Source: Lachnospiraceae bacterium
GTDB taxonomy: Bacteria; Bacillota; Clostridia; Lachnospirales; Lachnospiraceae
Direction of reading: 5' to 3'
Assembly (NCBI GenBank): GCA_910574715.1
Contig: CAJTCH010000042.1
Location: forward strand, 1-46,745
DNA length: 46,745 nt
The notes beneath the pieces were generated by a model that worked only from the letters and a program-made list of their open reading frames with translations, ran no database searches and was not told where the DNA came from. Below, piece after piece: positions 35,395 through 42,956 of the stretch (its first letter is position 1; every line of letters begins with the position of its first letter). A program made the translations under genes and the position numbers.

Positions 35395-35478
35395 TTGACA
35401 ATTTTGATTATCCCACACCTCTTAAATTTCCCTGAATAATCAAAATTGTCAAAAGGGGAACCGTATTACGGCTCCCCT
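35395..35478 (-). terminator. Tandem stem-loops between oppA and oppB
   Basis: First after oppA on the minus strand: AGGGGAGCCGT/ACGGTTCCCCT (35454-35478) followed by TTTTG. Then TTGACAATTTTGATTAT (35395-35411) perfectly inverted at 35436-35452 with a 24-nt loop. The first resembles a weak terminator, the second a stabilising stem. Together they would give more binding protein than permease, a known design for SBP-dependent importers. Confidence 0.72.
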
Positions 35479-35511
35479 CGCTTAAAACCATGCTTTACAA
35501 TTCACTAACGA

Positions 35512-37191
35512 TTATTCTGCTAAATCTGCATATACAAGGTTAAAGTCGTATCCAACGAAGTATACGTTGAAGTTCTCGATCTTCGGATTCACAAGATAGG
35601 TATCCTGGCGTAACTGAAGCGGTACTAAAGCCGCGTCTTCTTCAAGGAAAAGCTTCTCAGCCGCAAATAATAGATCCTGTCTTGTCTTCGCATCTGTCTC
35701 AGTCGTAGACTTCTCAAGATACTCGTCATATTTCGGATTGTTGTAACCGGAGTGGTTGTACTGTCCGTCGCTGATCCACAGCTCAAGGTAAGAATATGCG
35801 TCAGAGTAATCCGGTACCCAGCCGGTAACTACCATATCATAATCAAGATCCTGCTCTCTCTGGAGTCTCTCTTTGTAGGTTACCTGCTCGATCTCTACCT
35901 TGATACCAAGGTTCTTCTCATACTGCTCCTTTAATACCTCTGCCTGCTTCTTAGCATTCTCCGTATCGGTTGTAAGAAGTGTGACTTGGATATCTGCCGG
36001 TGAAGATACTCCAAGCTCCTTTACTGCCTTATCAAGATACTCTTTTGCCTTCGCGTCATCATTCTCAAGCGGGAACGGCTCATACGGATAAGCCTCGCCG
36101 TATGTGGTATCTGCTGATGTTACATTTGGAAGGACAAGTCTCTGTGCCGGTACATATGTATCATAGTTCACAAGTGTGTTGTATTCCTTCCTGTTCAGGC
36201 CAAAGTTCATCGCGAATCTTAAGTTCTTATTCGCAAACGCCTTGCCCTCTGTCTGGTTGAGCATGATATAATCATCCGCGCCTGTGAAATATGCCTCTGT
36301 GTTCAGCTCGCCTTCTGCATACTGAGGAACCATATCGGAAGGAACGATGGTAATGTCAACCTCGTTCTGTTCGAACATCGCCACACCTGTCTTAGCATCC
36401 AGTACGGTCTTGATGCAGATCTCGTCAAGCTTGATGCTGTCAGCATCCCAGTAATCCGGGTTCTTGGTCATGATCAGCTCGTCGCCGTGCTTCCACTCAG
36501 ACATTACGAATGGTCCGTTGTAAGCAGCCTTCTCCGGATCTGCCGCATATTCTGCACCATACTTTTCAACAAGGTCTTTTCTTGCCGGTCCGAACGCACA
36601 CATAGAAGCCATCGCATCAAAGTATACTGCCGGATGCTCCAGCGTGATCTCTACAGTCTTATCATCCAGAGCCTTTACTCCAAGCTCTTCTACCGGAACC
36701 TCACCGTTATTGACAGCAGTACCGTTCTTCAATATATATCCGATGAATGCATAATCAGCAGCAAAATCTGGATCCATCAACCTCTGCATACCATATACAT
36801 AATCCTCAGCCTTAACGTCTTCGCCGTCGCTCCATTTCAGTCCGTCACGCAGATGGAAGGTATATACCAGACCGTCGTCGGATACTTCCCAGGTCTCTGC
36901 CGCATCACCTACTACTTCACCCTCTTTATTCCTTGTCAGGCAGGCAAGTACATGGATATTGGCAGAAGCAGAACCGATCGAGTTACTGTTCTGCGGGTCC
37001 ATAGACGGAACATCCTCACGCAGAGTATATGTAATCCTCTTCGTTCCGCCGGACTCAGCACTTCCGCCGTCGGAATCTGATCCGGAACCTGATCCGCTGT
37101 CTCCTCCTCCTGATCCTGGCGTACTGCAGCCGGTCACCATTGCGGCTGTCATAGCCATTGCTAAAAATGCGGCTAATAATCTCTTCTTCAT
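35512..37191 (-). CDS. oppA: Oligopeptide-type solute-binding lipoprotein (OppA)
   Basis: 559 residues of the SBP_bac_5 family. Lipoprotein signal with lipobox VTGC (about 19-22), then a Gly/Ser/Asp-rich linker, then TLREDVPSMDPQNSNS and LRDGLKWSDGEDVKAEDYVYG (family signature). AAGGAGG precedes the ATG. Captures the importer's substrate outside the membrane. First gene of the operon. Confidence 0.92.
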   Translation of the reverse strand: MKKRLLAAFLAMAMTAAMVTGCSTPGSGGGDSGSGSGSDSDGGSAESGGTKRITYTLREDVPSMDPQNSNSIGSASANIHVLACLTRNKEGEVVGDAAETWEVSDDGLVYTFHLRDGLKWSDGEDVKAEDYVYGMQRLMDPDFAADYAFIGYILKNGTAVNNGEVPVEELGVKALDDKTVEITLEHPAVYFDAMASMCAFGPARKDLVEKYGAEYAADPEKAAYNGPFVMSEWKHGDELIMTKNPDYWDADSIKLDEICIKTVLDAKTGVAMFEQNEVDITIVPSDMVPQYAEGELNTEAYFTGADDYIMLNQTEGKAFANKNLRFAMNFGLNRKEYNTLVNYDTYVPAQRLVLPNVTSADTTYGEAYPYEPFPLENDDAKAKEYLDKAVKELGVSSPADIQVTLLTTDTENAKKQAEVLKEQYEKNLGIKVEIEQVTYKERLQREQDLDYDMVVTGWVPDYSDAYSYLELWISDGQYNHSGYNNPKYDEYLEKSTTETDAKTRQDLLFAAEKLFLEEDAALVPLQLRQDTYLVNPKIENFNVYFVGYDFNLVYADLAE

Positions 37192-37349
37192 AAAGAATCC
37201 TCCTTTTTATTATATTAGCTCTATGTAGCTTAACAGGTCCTCATATACGATGCGCATACAACTCCCTGGTTCTACCAATCCTATGCCAGTATATACTGAC
37301 TATACTCTATACTTTAGTCTATCATACGCAGATGAATACTGTCCCGGCG
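37192..37349 (-). promoter_or_regulatory. opp upstream region with repeated AGTATA and palindrome
   Basis: Minus strand shows AGTATAG twice followed by CAGTATATACTG, a perfect 12-bp palindrome at 37287-37298, and TATAAT-like sequence close to the oppA ribosome site. A good -35 partner was not found. The palindrome and the clustered AGTATA repeats may be a regulator site. Confidence 0.45.
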
Positions 37350-39131
37350 TCACTCACTGCAAATCCCATACACATGATAGCTTTCTTCGTCTACCATACA
37401 CAACGGAATCCACCTCGTTCCCTCACAGATGAACGTAAGCCTCTCTTCCGCCGGCGCCATCTTCTCTTCTATATCCGTCTCCGTAAACGGAAGCTTCAAG
37501 AAGCCCTTCTCCTCGGACAATGCCGCCATAACAAACGGTCCGTAGGCAATTGCCGCCCTCTCCGGGATATCCGCTGCCCGAAGGATTCGGAAACTGAATG
37601 TAAATGTGAGTTCAAACGTGATCTCCTCCGAGAAATCCCTTGTAAATACCAGGTAACCGTCCTCGTCGGATTCTACGGCAAGCTTCCTGCCATTCTCTTC
37701 TATCTCATATCCCCGTACACGAACTCCATTCTCTTCCGCACCTGCGGCGTTCACAGTCCACTTCGGCAGACGGATCTTGATTGTATGGACTCCAGAACCC
37801 TTCACGGTAATTCTTGTCCTCTCCGGATGACCGCCGACCGCCTCCTGCCGGATATGGACATCCCTTTCTGCCCACTCAAGCACAGACGGAATAAAAAGAT
37901 TCACATAGAACTCATCCTCCCGGTGGAAATAGATCCCATCCCTGTACTTGAAATGACTCTCCATACCGGTGCCGTGGCAGCAACTATTCTCCCACAGGAA
38001 TTCCCTCTTCGCTCCCGGCTCTAACGGGAAGAAATACGTGCTCTCCCCCGTAGGGCGCTTATCCTGGGACGCCAGGATATGATTCAGGACCGTCCTCTCA
38101 TAGTAATCCATATAACGGCTCTTCGGCTCATACTGGAATAACTCCTTCGTAAGCTTCAGCATGTTATAAGACGCACAAGTCTCCTGTGTCTTCTTCGTAA
38201 GTAGATCTCCGATCCGGTCCTTAGCGAAGAACTTCTCGCTCTCCCCGCAGCCTCCCGGCGCATAGGTATGCCCGTCCGTGACGATCTGCCAGAAAAACCG
38301 CGCCATATCATAGTACCGCTTCTCACCTGCAGCCTTGTATATCTCCAGTGCGCCAAGCATCTGCGGAATATGCTGGTTCGCGTGCATCTGGTCAAGCTCG
38401 TCCCTCTTCTGCTCCAACGGATAGATCAGCTTCTTATTGTCAAACAGCTTCGCACAGTCAATGAATTCTTCCCGGCCTGTCAGCATATACAACTGTGCCA
38501 TGATAACGTTCATCGCCCCGAATTCACCGGCGATATACATGCTCCACATCCTGGTCCGCTGCTGATATGTAAGCTTAGAAAGCCTTCTCCACACCCACAG
38601 TCCCAATCTCTCGGATACTGCAAGCGCTTCTTTTGCCCCTGCATATGTATAACAATCCAACAGTCCTGCGAAGATCTTATGCAGCGTATAATACGGCGCC
38701 CAGATCGTCGGATACTCCACATATTCCTCCAACTGGTCAAACTGGTCCGGGAGATACCCGCTTAAGAAGCCCTCCCCCACACCATCCATCTTCGAAAACG
38801 CGTCCTGGCACTCTGCCAGGCTCTTCACCATATATAACGCCTTCTCCTTGAAGCGCTCATCGCCGGTAGCATGATAACACAGTGCCAATGCCGACATATA
38901 ATGTCCCGTCGTATGTCCCTTGATCTGGCTCTCCCACTTCTCCCATCCGTCCAACGGTACTGCTCCGCAGGTATCAAGGCCCGCAGCCCGCCGGAAATTA
39001 TACAGCATCCTGTCATCCTCGACAGAAAGGAGATACTCCTTCATCCGCTCCTGGGCATCATAGAAAGGACTCTCCGGCAAAAGTCTGATCACTGCATCAT
39101 CGCATCCGTGTATACTGCCTATTGATTTCAT
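37350..39131 (-). CDS. GH127 beta-L-arabinofuranosidase-like hydrolase
   Basis: 593 residues, cytosolic (no signal peptide). Contains the GH127 zinc/cysteine site: Glu317 and Cys319 (QETCASYN) and Cys384-Cys385 (SCCHGTG), matching the Glu/Cys/Cys-Cys set of Bifidobacterium HypBA1, where the second-site Cys is the nucleophile. LDGWEKWESQIKGHTTGHYM and AGEFGAMN are further family segments. Likely removes beta-L-arabinofuranose or a related sugar from imported glycans; specificity across GH127 varies. Its promoter carries tandem operators. Confidence 0.88.
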   Translation of the reverse strand: MKSIGSIHGCDDAVIRLLPESPFYDAQERMKEYLLSVEDDRMLYNFRRAAGLDTCGAVPLDGWEKWESQIKGHTTGHYMSALALCYHATGDERFKEKALYMVKSLAECQDAFSKMDGVGEGFLSGYLPDQFDQLEEYVEYPTIWAPYYTLHKIFAGLLDCYTYAGAKEALAVSERLGLWVWRRLSKLTYQQRTRMWSMYIAGEFGAMNVIMAQLYMLTGREEFIDCAKLFDNKKLIYPLEQKRDELDQMHANQHIPQMLGALEIYKAAGEKRYYDMARFFWQIVTDGHTYAPGGCGESEKFFAKDRIGDLLTKKTQETCASYNMLKLTKELFQYEPKSRYMDYYERTVLNHILASQDKRPTGESTYFFPLEPGAKREFLWENSCCHGTGMESHFKYRDGIYFHREDEFYVNLFIPSVLEWAERDVHIRQEAVGGHPERTRITVKGSGVHTIKIRLPKWTVNAAGAEENGVRVRGYEIEENGRKLAVESDEDGYLVFTRDFSEEITFELTFTFSFRILRAADIPERAAIAYGPFVMAALSEEKGFLKLPFTETDIEEKMAPAEERLTFICEGTRWIPLCMVDEESYHVYGICSE

Positions 39132-39144
39132 CGATAATCACCTA

Positions 39145-39168
39145 TAACGTTAATCCATTAACGTTAAT
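39145..39168 (-). promoter_or_regulatory. Tandem LacI-type operators of GH127 gene
   Basis: TAACGTTAAT (39145-39154) and ATTAACGTTAAT (39157-39168): two copies of a palindrome with central CG, 14 bp apart, between the transcription start and the gene's ribosome site. LacI-family operators have a central CG, so a sugar-responsive repressor is likely; no such gene is in the window. Confidence 0.7.
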
Positions 39169-39197
39169 CTCTCCCGAAATAAAAATAAATATGATTA

Positions 39198-39226
39198 ATT
39201 TTATCATTTTCCGGCACACTGGTCAA
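39198..39226 (-). promoter_or_regulatory. Promoter of GH127 gene
   Basis: Minus strand TTGACC (39221-39226), 17-nt spacer, TAAAAT (39198-39203). The tandem operators start about 30 nt downstream of the -10, where bound repressor would act as a roadblock. Confidence 0.7.
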
Positions 39227-39277
39227 GAAAACTCTAACAAACAATGCACTGTAAATTGTTGACAGTTTACTATGATC

Positions 39278-39320
39278 CTTAAAAATACGGGAATTGTCAG
39301 CATGACAACTCCCGTATTTT
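39278..39320 (-). terminator. Bidirectional terminator between ktrA and GH127
   Basis: AAAATACGGGAATTGTC (39282-39298) pairs with GACAACTCCCGTATTTT (39304-39320) with one mismatch and a 5-nt loop. T-rich on either strand. It lies downstream of ktrA but only in its untranslated flank toward the GH127 promoter. Confidence 0.8.
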
Positions 39321-39350
39321 AGAAAAATTTAATAATACACCCTATTCCTT

Positions 39351-39992
39351 TTATATCCTCTCCAACGCCTCATTCGAGCCTATCAGCATCAATATCATCC
39401 CTTCCTTCAGCGCCACGTCCGGATCCGGCGTAATCTCCACATGATCTCCTTCCTTCACCCCGACCACATTCACTCCATAGGTTCTTCTGACATCCAGATC
39501 CTTCAGCGTCCTGCCGATCCAGCGCTTTGGCACGGCAGTCTCTACAATACTGTAATCCGGCGATAATTCAATCCAATCAGCAAGGTTCGCAGACAGCAGA
39601 TTCTTCGCGATCTTCCGCCCCATCTCTTCTTCCGGGAAAACCACCGCATCCGCCCCCACCTTCCGAAGTACCTGGGCGTATCTTGAATTATGCGCCTTGC
39701 ACAGGATATACGGGATCCCCATCTCTTTCGCCGCCAATGTCGCCAGTATACTGCCCTCCAGATTCTCAGATGAAGCCACAACAATCCCGTCATAATTCCT
39801 TGACCCCAGAGATTGCAAGAGGTCCGGATTGCCGATATCAGCCTGCATGGCATAAGTGACCTTATCTGCGATATCATTGATCCGCTCCATATCCTGATCC
39901 ACGGCTACAACATCGCAACCTAACTGCTGCAGGGTCACCGCAACACTTGCGCCAAAGCTTCCAAGCCCCAATACCACAAACTGTTTCTTCAT
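39351..39992 (-). CDS. ktrA: K+ uptake regulator KtrA (RCK protein)
   Basis: 213 residues: N-terminal RCK/NAD-binding fold (VLGLGSFGASVAVTLQQLG with GxGxxG, then VVAVDQDMERIND, about 5-45) and C-terminal TrkA_C region (about 135-213). Single RCK unit makes it KtrA-type, not the two-domain E. coli TrkA. It gates KtrB in response to nucleotides. Lies 31 nt after ktrB. Confidence 0.92.
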   Translation of the reverse strand: MKKQFVVLGLGSFGASVAVTLQQLGCDVVAVDQDMERINDIADKVTYAMQADIGNPDLLQSLGSRNYDGIVVASSENLEGSILATLAAKEMGIPYILCKAHNSRYAQVLRKVGADAVVFPEEEMGRKIAKNLLSANLADWIELSPDYSIVETAVPKRWIGRTLKDLDVRRTYGVNVVGVKEGDHVEITPDPDVALKEGMILMLIGSNEALERI

Positions 39993-40023
39993 AAATTATG
40001 TCTCCTTTTCCTGTAACCTACTC

Positions 40024-41427
40024 CTATCCGACCATGATCTGTTCCTTAGGAAGCCTTCGAATCTTGTCTCTTGGATGCGTCTTCCCTGCAAATGTGAGCA
40101 CCAGAGACAACGGTCCCAGTCTTCCGATATACATCATGATCATCAGGACCACCTGACTGGCCCAGCTAAGATGCGGGGTCAGATCTGCCGTAAGTCCCAC
40201 CGTTCCCACTGCCGACGCGGTCTCATAGAGGACATTGACCATTGGAATACTGTCCGGTTCGATCACTAGAATCGCAATCGTCCCGGTAATAAATACAGTA
40301 AATGCTACCATTACAACGCAGAACCCTGTACGGAAATTCGCCACTGATATCCGCCTGCCCATGCACTCTGTATCATTACCTCCCCTTACGAACGTAAGAC
40401 ATGCAAGAAATAACATGGCAATGGTTGTCGTCTTCACCCCGCCTGCGGTACCTCCCGGCGAACCGCCGATAAACATCAGTATCGAACAGAATAATTTCGA
40501 CTCTCCATGCAGCGCCCCCTGGGAAACCGTATAGAATCCTGCCGTCCTTGTAGTCACCGACTGGAACACAGACGCCATAAGCTTCTCGCCAAGGCTCATA
40601 CCGCCTATCGTCTCCGGGTTATGATATTCGGCAGCAAATACGAATACCGCCCCGGCAATGATCAGAGACACCGTCATAATGACTGCCAGCTTCGAATGCA
40701 GCCTGAGTCTCGTGAACCACCAGCGCCCCGGTACTTCTCTGTGAATAAGCTCCTTTGTATTCTCAATAACATCAAACCAGACCGTAAATCCTATACCGCT
40801 TAATATAATGAGCAGTATCGTTGTAATATTCACCACCGGATTCACCGCATAATCTGCAAAGCTGTTCTCTCCTAAGATGTCTATCCCCGCATTACAGAAC
40901 GCCGAGACTGAATGGAAAACCGAATACCATATGCCCTTGATCACGCCATATTCCGGAACGAACTGCAGCGTATACAGCAATGCCCCGCCGCCCTCCACTA
41001 TGAGGGTTCCCAGAATCACCTTCTTCACCATCCTGACAATTCCGCCCAACCGCTGCGCGCCATAGGCTTCCTGCAGGACTACTCTCTCCCGGACCGTGAT
41101 CTTCCTTCGAAGCAGGAAGAAAAATATCGTTGCACATGCGATAACGCCCAGACCGCCAATCTGGATCAATATAAGCAATACCACTTTCCCAAACAGGGTA
41201 AATTGAGACGCCGGCACGATCGTCACCAATCCTGTCACACACACCGACGTTACAGAAGTAAATAGCGCGTCTATGAACGCAATCGGCTGCGTGTTGCTGA
41301 CCGGAAGATACAGCAATATCCCGCCGAGAAAAATCACACCTAAAAATCCTACCGCCGTTATCTGCAGCGTATTCCATCTGACACTTTTTGTTCCCTTCAC
41401 GGCATAGCTGCTCTCCTTCCTATTCAT
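40024..41427 (-). CDS. ktrB: K+ transporter KtrB (Trk/Ktr subunit)
   Basis: 467 residues, about 10 segments of the Trk/Ktr/HKT fold with pore-loop glycine motifs such as SVTSVCVTGL (about 60-69), HSVSAFCNAGID, TTRTAGFYTV and ETASAVGTVGLTAD, each holding the conserved filter Gly. ATG at 41427 has no ribosome site; GTG at 41400 has AGGAGAG about 10 nt upstream and may be the true start. Operon with ktrA. Confidence 0.92.
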   Translation of the reverse strand: MNRKESSYAVKGTKSVRWNTLQITAVGFLGVIFLGGILLYLPVSNTQPIAFIDALFTSVTSVCVTGLVTIVPASQFTLFGKVVLLILIQIGGLGVIACATIFFFLLRRKITVRERVVLQEAYGAQRLGGIVRMVKKVILGTLIVEGGGALLYTLQFVPEYGVIKGIWYSVFHSVSAFCNAGIDILGENSFADYAVNPVVNITTILLIILSGIGFTVWFDVIENTKELIHREVPGRWWFTRLRLHSKLAVIMTVSLIIAGAVFVFAAEYHNPETIGGMSLGEKLMASVFQSVTTRTAGFYTVSQGALHGESKLFCSILMFIGGSPGGTAGGVKTTTIAMLFLACLTFVRGGNDTECMGRRISVANFRTGFCVVMVAFTVFITGTIAILVIEPDSIPMVNVLYETASAVGTVGLTADLTPHLSWASQVVLMIMMYIGRLGPLSLVLTFAGKTHPRDKIRRLPKEQIMVG

Positions 41428-41429
41428 TC

Positions 41430-41473
41430 AAAAAGTGTAAAGCCCTCAATTACAAAAGACCTTACACCTTTTT
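41430..41473 (-). terminator. Terminator after two small genes
   Basis: On the minus strand AAAAAGGTGTAA pairs with TTACACTTTTT (41430-41440 and 41462-41473) with a one-base bulge, then TTTTTG. Begins 3 nt after the stop of the 49-residue gene and lies between it and ktrB, so ktrB must have another promoter or rely on read-through. Confidence 0.65.
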
Positions 41474-41475
41474 GG

Positions 41476-41625
41476 TTAAGATTTATCATCATTGCACAAT
41501 GCTTCATATTTTTCTACAAGCTGTTGATACTCTTCAAGCGTCTTACATTCTTTCAAATCATTCAAAATACGGACTCTCTCAAGTTTCCTTGCTAAGATTT
41601 CAATCGTCTCGGCTGTATTTGGCAT
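41476..41625 (-). CDS. Small 49-residue hypothetical protein
   Basis: MPNTAETIEILARKLERVRI then LNDLKECKTLEEYQQLVEKY; helical, charged, cytosolic, with GAGGTGAGG five to eight nt before its ATG and a terminator just after. Unrecognised. Second gene of a mini-operon with the 60-residue protein; 24 nt apart. Typical of mobile-element cargo. Confidence 0.65.
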   Translation of the reverse strand: MPNTAETIEILARKLERVRILNDLKECKTLEEYQQLVEKYEALCNDDKS

Positions 41626-41649
41626 ATCCTCACCTCACTTCTTCAAACG

Positions 41650-41832
41650 CTACTCTTTGATTCTGTCAATTTCTGTTAAATTAATTCCAGATGAAGTAAG
41701 TATAACTTTTAGAGTATTATATCTTACTTTCATAGCTTCATATACCTCTGAGCCTTTATCAGCTAATAACATATAACTTTGCAGTTGAACAAATTCCTCA
41801 ACATTTTTCTGCATTAACTCTTTTTCAGTCAT
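41650..41832 (-). CDS. Small 60-residue hypothetical protein
   Basis: MTEKELMQKNVEEFVQLQSY...SGINLTEIDRIKE: helical, no membrane segment, unrecognised. AGGTGG lies 8 nt before ATG 41832. First gene of a mini-operon from the promoter at 41880-41908. Confidence 0.65.
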   Translation of the reverse strand: MTEKELMQKNVEEFVQLQSYMLLADKGSEVYEAMKVRYNTLKVILTSSGINLTEIDRIKE

Positions 41833-41879
41833 ATCCCCATCCACCTCTCTTTTAAAATACTGCTTTCTTTGGTACTTTT

Positions 41880-41908
41880 ATTATATCAATCGGCATTCAC
41901 CGTGTAAA
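41880..41908 (-). promoter_or_regulatory. Promoter of the two small genes
   Basis: Minus strand TTTACA (41903-41908), 17-nt spacer, TATAAT (41880-41885). It lies between the divergent HAM1-type gene and the small-gene pair. Confidence 0.75.
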
Positions 41909-41971
41909 GCACTATTTCTGTGAACAGTAACGGACAGCAGCAGACCAGCAACAGACCAGTCTGAATATCTC

Positions 41972-42000
41972 TTGTAACCCGCGAGCCGCAATGTTATAAT
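41972..42000 (+). promoter_or_regulatory. Promoter of HAM1-type gene
   Basis: TTGTAA (41972-41977), 17-nt spacer, TATAAT (41995-42000), about 43 nt before the ATG, with CGGAGGA as ribosome site. Confidence 0.75.
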
Positions 42001-42042
42001 TGAGGAATCTTCTCTGTACCAGGAGAATAAACGGAGGACAAA

Positions 42043-42702
42043 ATGAAGAAAATACTGATCGGAACAACGAATCCTTCCAAGATCCAACGATTCATACAAC
42101 TCTTATCCGGATACGCGGCAGAATTCTGCACCTTAAAGGATCTGAATATCACGAAAGAACCGGAGGAACGAGGACACACCCCCAGAGAAAACGCCGTTTT
42201 AAAGGCAAGGTTTTACGGGCAATATTTTGATTCTGTGATCTGCAACGATTCCGGGTTATACTTTGATGAACTGGCGCCGGGCGATCCCAGACAGCCGGGC
42301 CTTAATATCCGGACTCCGAACGGGCTGCCAAGATTAGATGATGAAGAGATGATAAACTATTATTCCGAACTGATTCATTCCCTTGGAGGAAAGGTACTGG
42401 CATATTACTTAGATGGAATTGCAGTTTATCATAAGGGTAAGATCTATTCCTATATGGAGGATACCGCGATCACAAGGGAAAACGCCTTCTATATGATCGA
42501 CCGGCCCTCTCCCAGAAGACAGCCGGGCTGGCCTCTTGATTCCATCTCACTATACCGGGACAGCCTGACATATTTCGTAGACGAAGAAAATGAGAATTCC
42601 GATGAAGATGATGATGAGATTGTACCGGCCGAACATAAAAAACGACTGGTGGATTTTCTTGCAGAATCACTGTCGCTTCCGCTAACGTCCGATAATGTAT
42701 AA
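42043..42702 (+). CDS. HAM1/RdgB-like nucleotide pyrophosphatase, divergent
   Basis: 219 residues. N-terminal IGTTNPSKIQRFIQLL and NAVLKARFYG, then NDSGLYFDELAP (about 68-79) match the HAM1/RdgB family that hydrolyses dITP/XTP (catalytic Asp in the DSGL motif). The usual APG.YSAR motif is replaced by GDPRQPGLNIRTPNG, and an acidic tail (NSDEDDDEI, about 187-195) is unusual, so substrate may differ. Well-formed promoter and ribosome site. Confidence 0.75.
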   Translation: MKKILIGTTNPSKIQRFIQLLSGYAAEFCTLKDLNITKEPEERGHTPRENAVLKARFYGQYFDSVICNDSGLYFDELAPGDPRQPGLNIRTPNGLPRLDDEEMINYYSELIHSLGGKVLAYYLDGIAVYHKGKIYSYMEDTAITRENAFYMIDRPSPRRQPGWPLDSISLYRDSLTYFVDEENENSDEDDDEIVPAEHKKRLVDFLAESLSLPLTSDNV

Positions 42703-42745
42703 AGTGGATTGCCATAACTCGAAAGTTATCCTGACAATCCACTTT
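42701..42745 (+). terminator. Terminator after HAM1-type gene
   Basis: AAAGTGGATTG (42701-42711) pairs with CAATCCACTTT (42735-42745), with a TAACT/AGTTA inner stem. Followed by TTTAAC, a weak T tract. Confidence 0.65.
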
Positions 42746-42747
42746 AA

Positions 42748-42769
42748 CTGGTTACCTATTATTCGGTGT
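42748..42769. repeat. Boundary repeat shared with island 1
   Basis: 22 nt, 21 of them identical to 20989-21010 (core TTACCTATTATTCGGTGT versus TTACTTATTATTCGGTGT). In both places it sits directly after a hairpin and before mobile-element DNA. Candidate attachment site or element end. Confidence 0.6.
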
Positions 42770-42956
42770 CACTTCGTATAGTCTGATTCAGGACTGCCGA
42801 AACCTCATAGTAAATGAATTGATTATCAGAATCGTCTCGAAAAACTCCTATCAGCTTGAATACTGTTAATACTTGTTGAGTGTTTTATGTTAGAAACGAT
42901 TCTTTACAAATACGAAACGAAATAATCAACACATTTACTATAGAAAGAGGTTCATT
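42770..42956 (+). other. Leader of VapE-like gene, repeat-rich
   Basis: No gene. AGAATCGT (42828-42835) is inverted at 42896-42903, and further GAAACGA motifs occur at 42893-42900 and 42914-42920. AAAGAGG precedes the VapE-like ATG. Repeats near a replication-type gene may form a regulator or origin site of the element. Confidence 0.4.
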
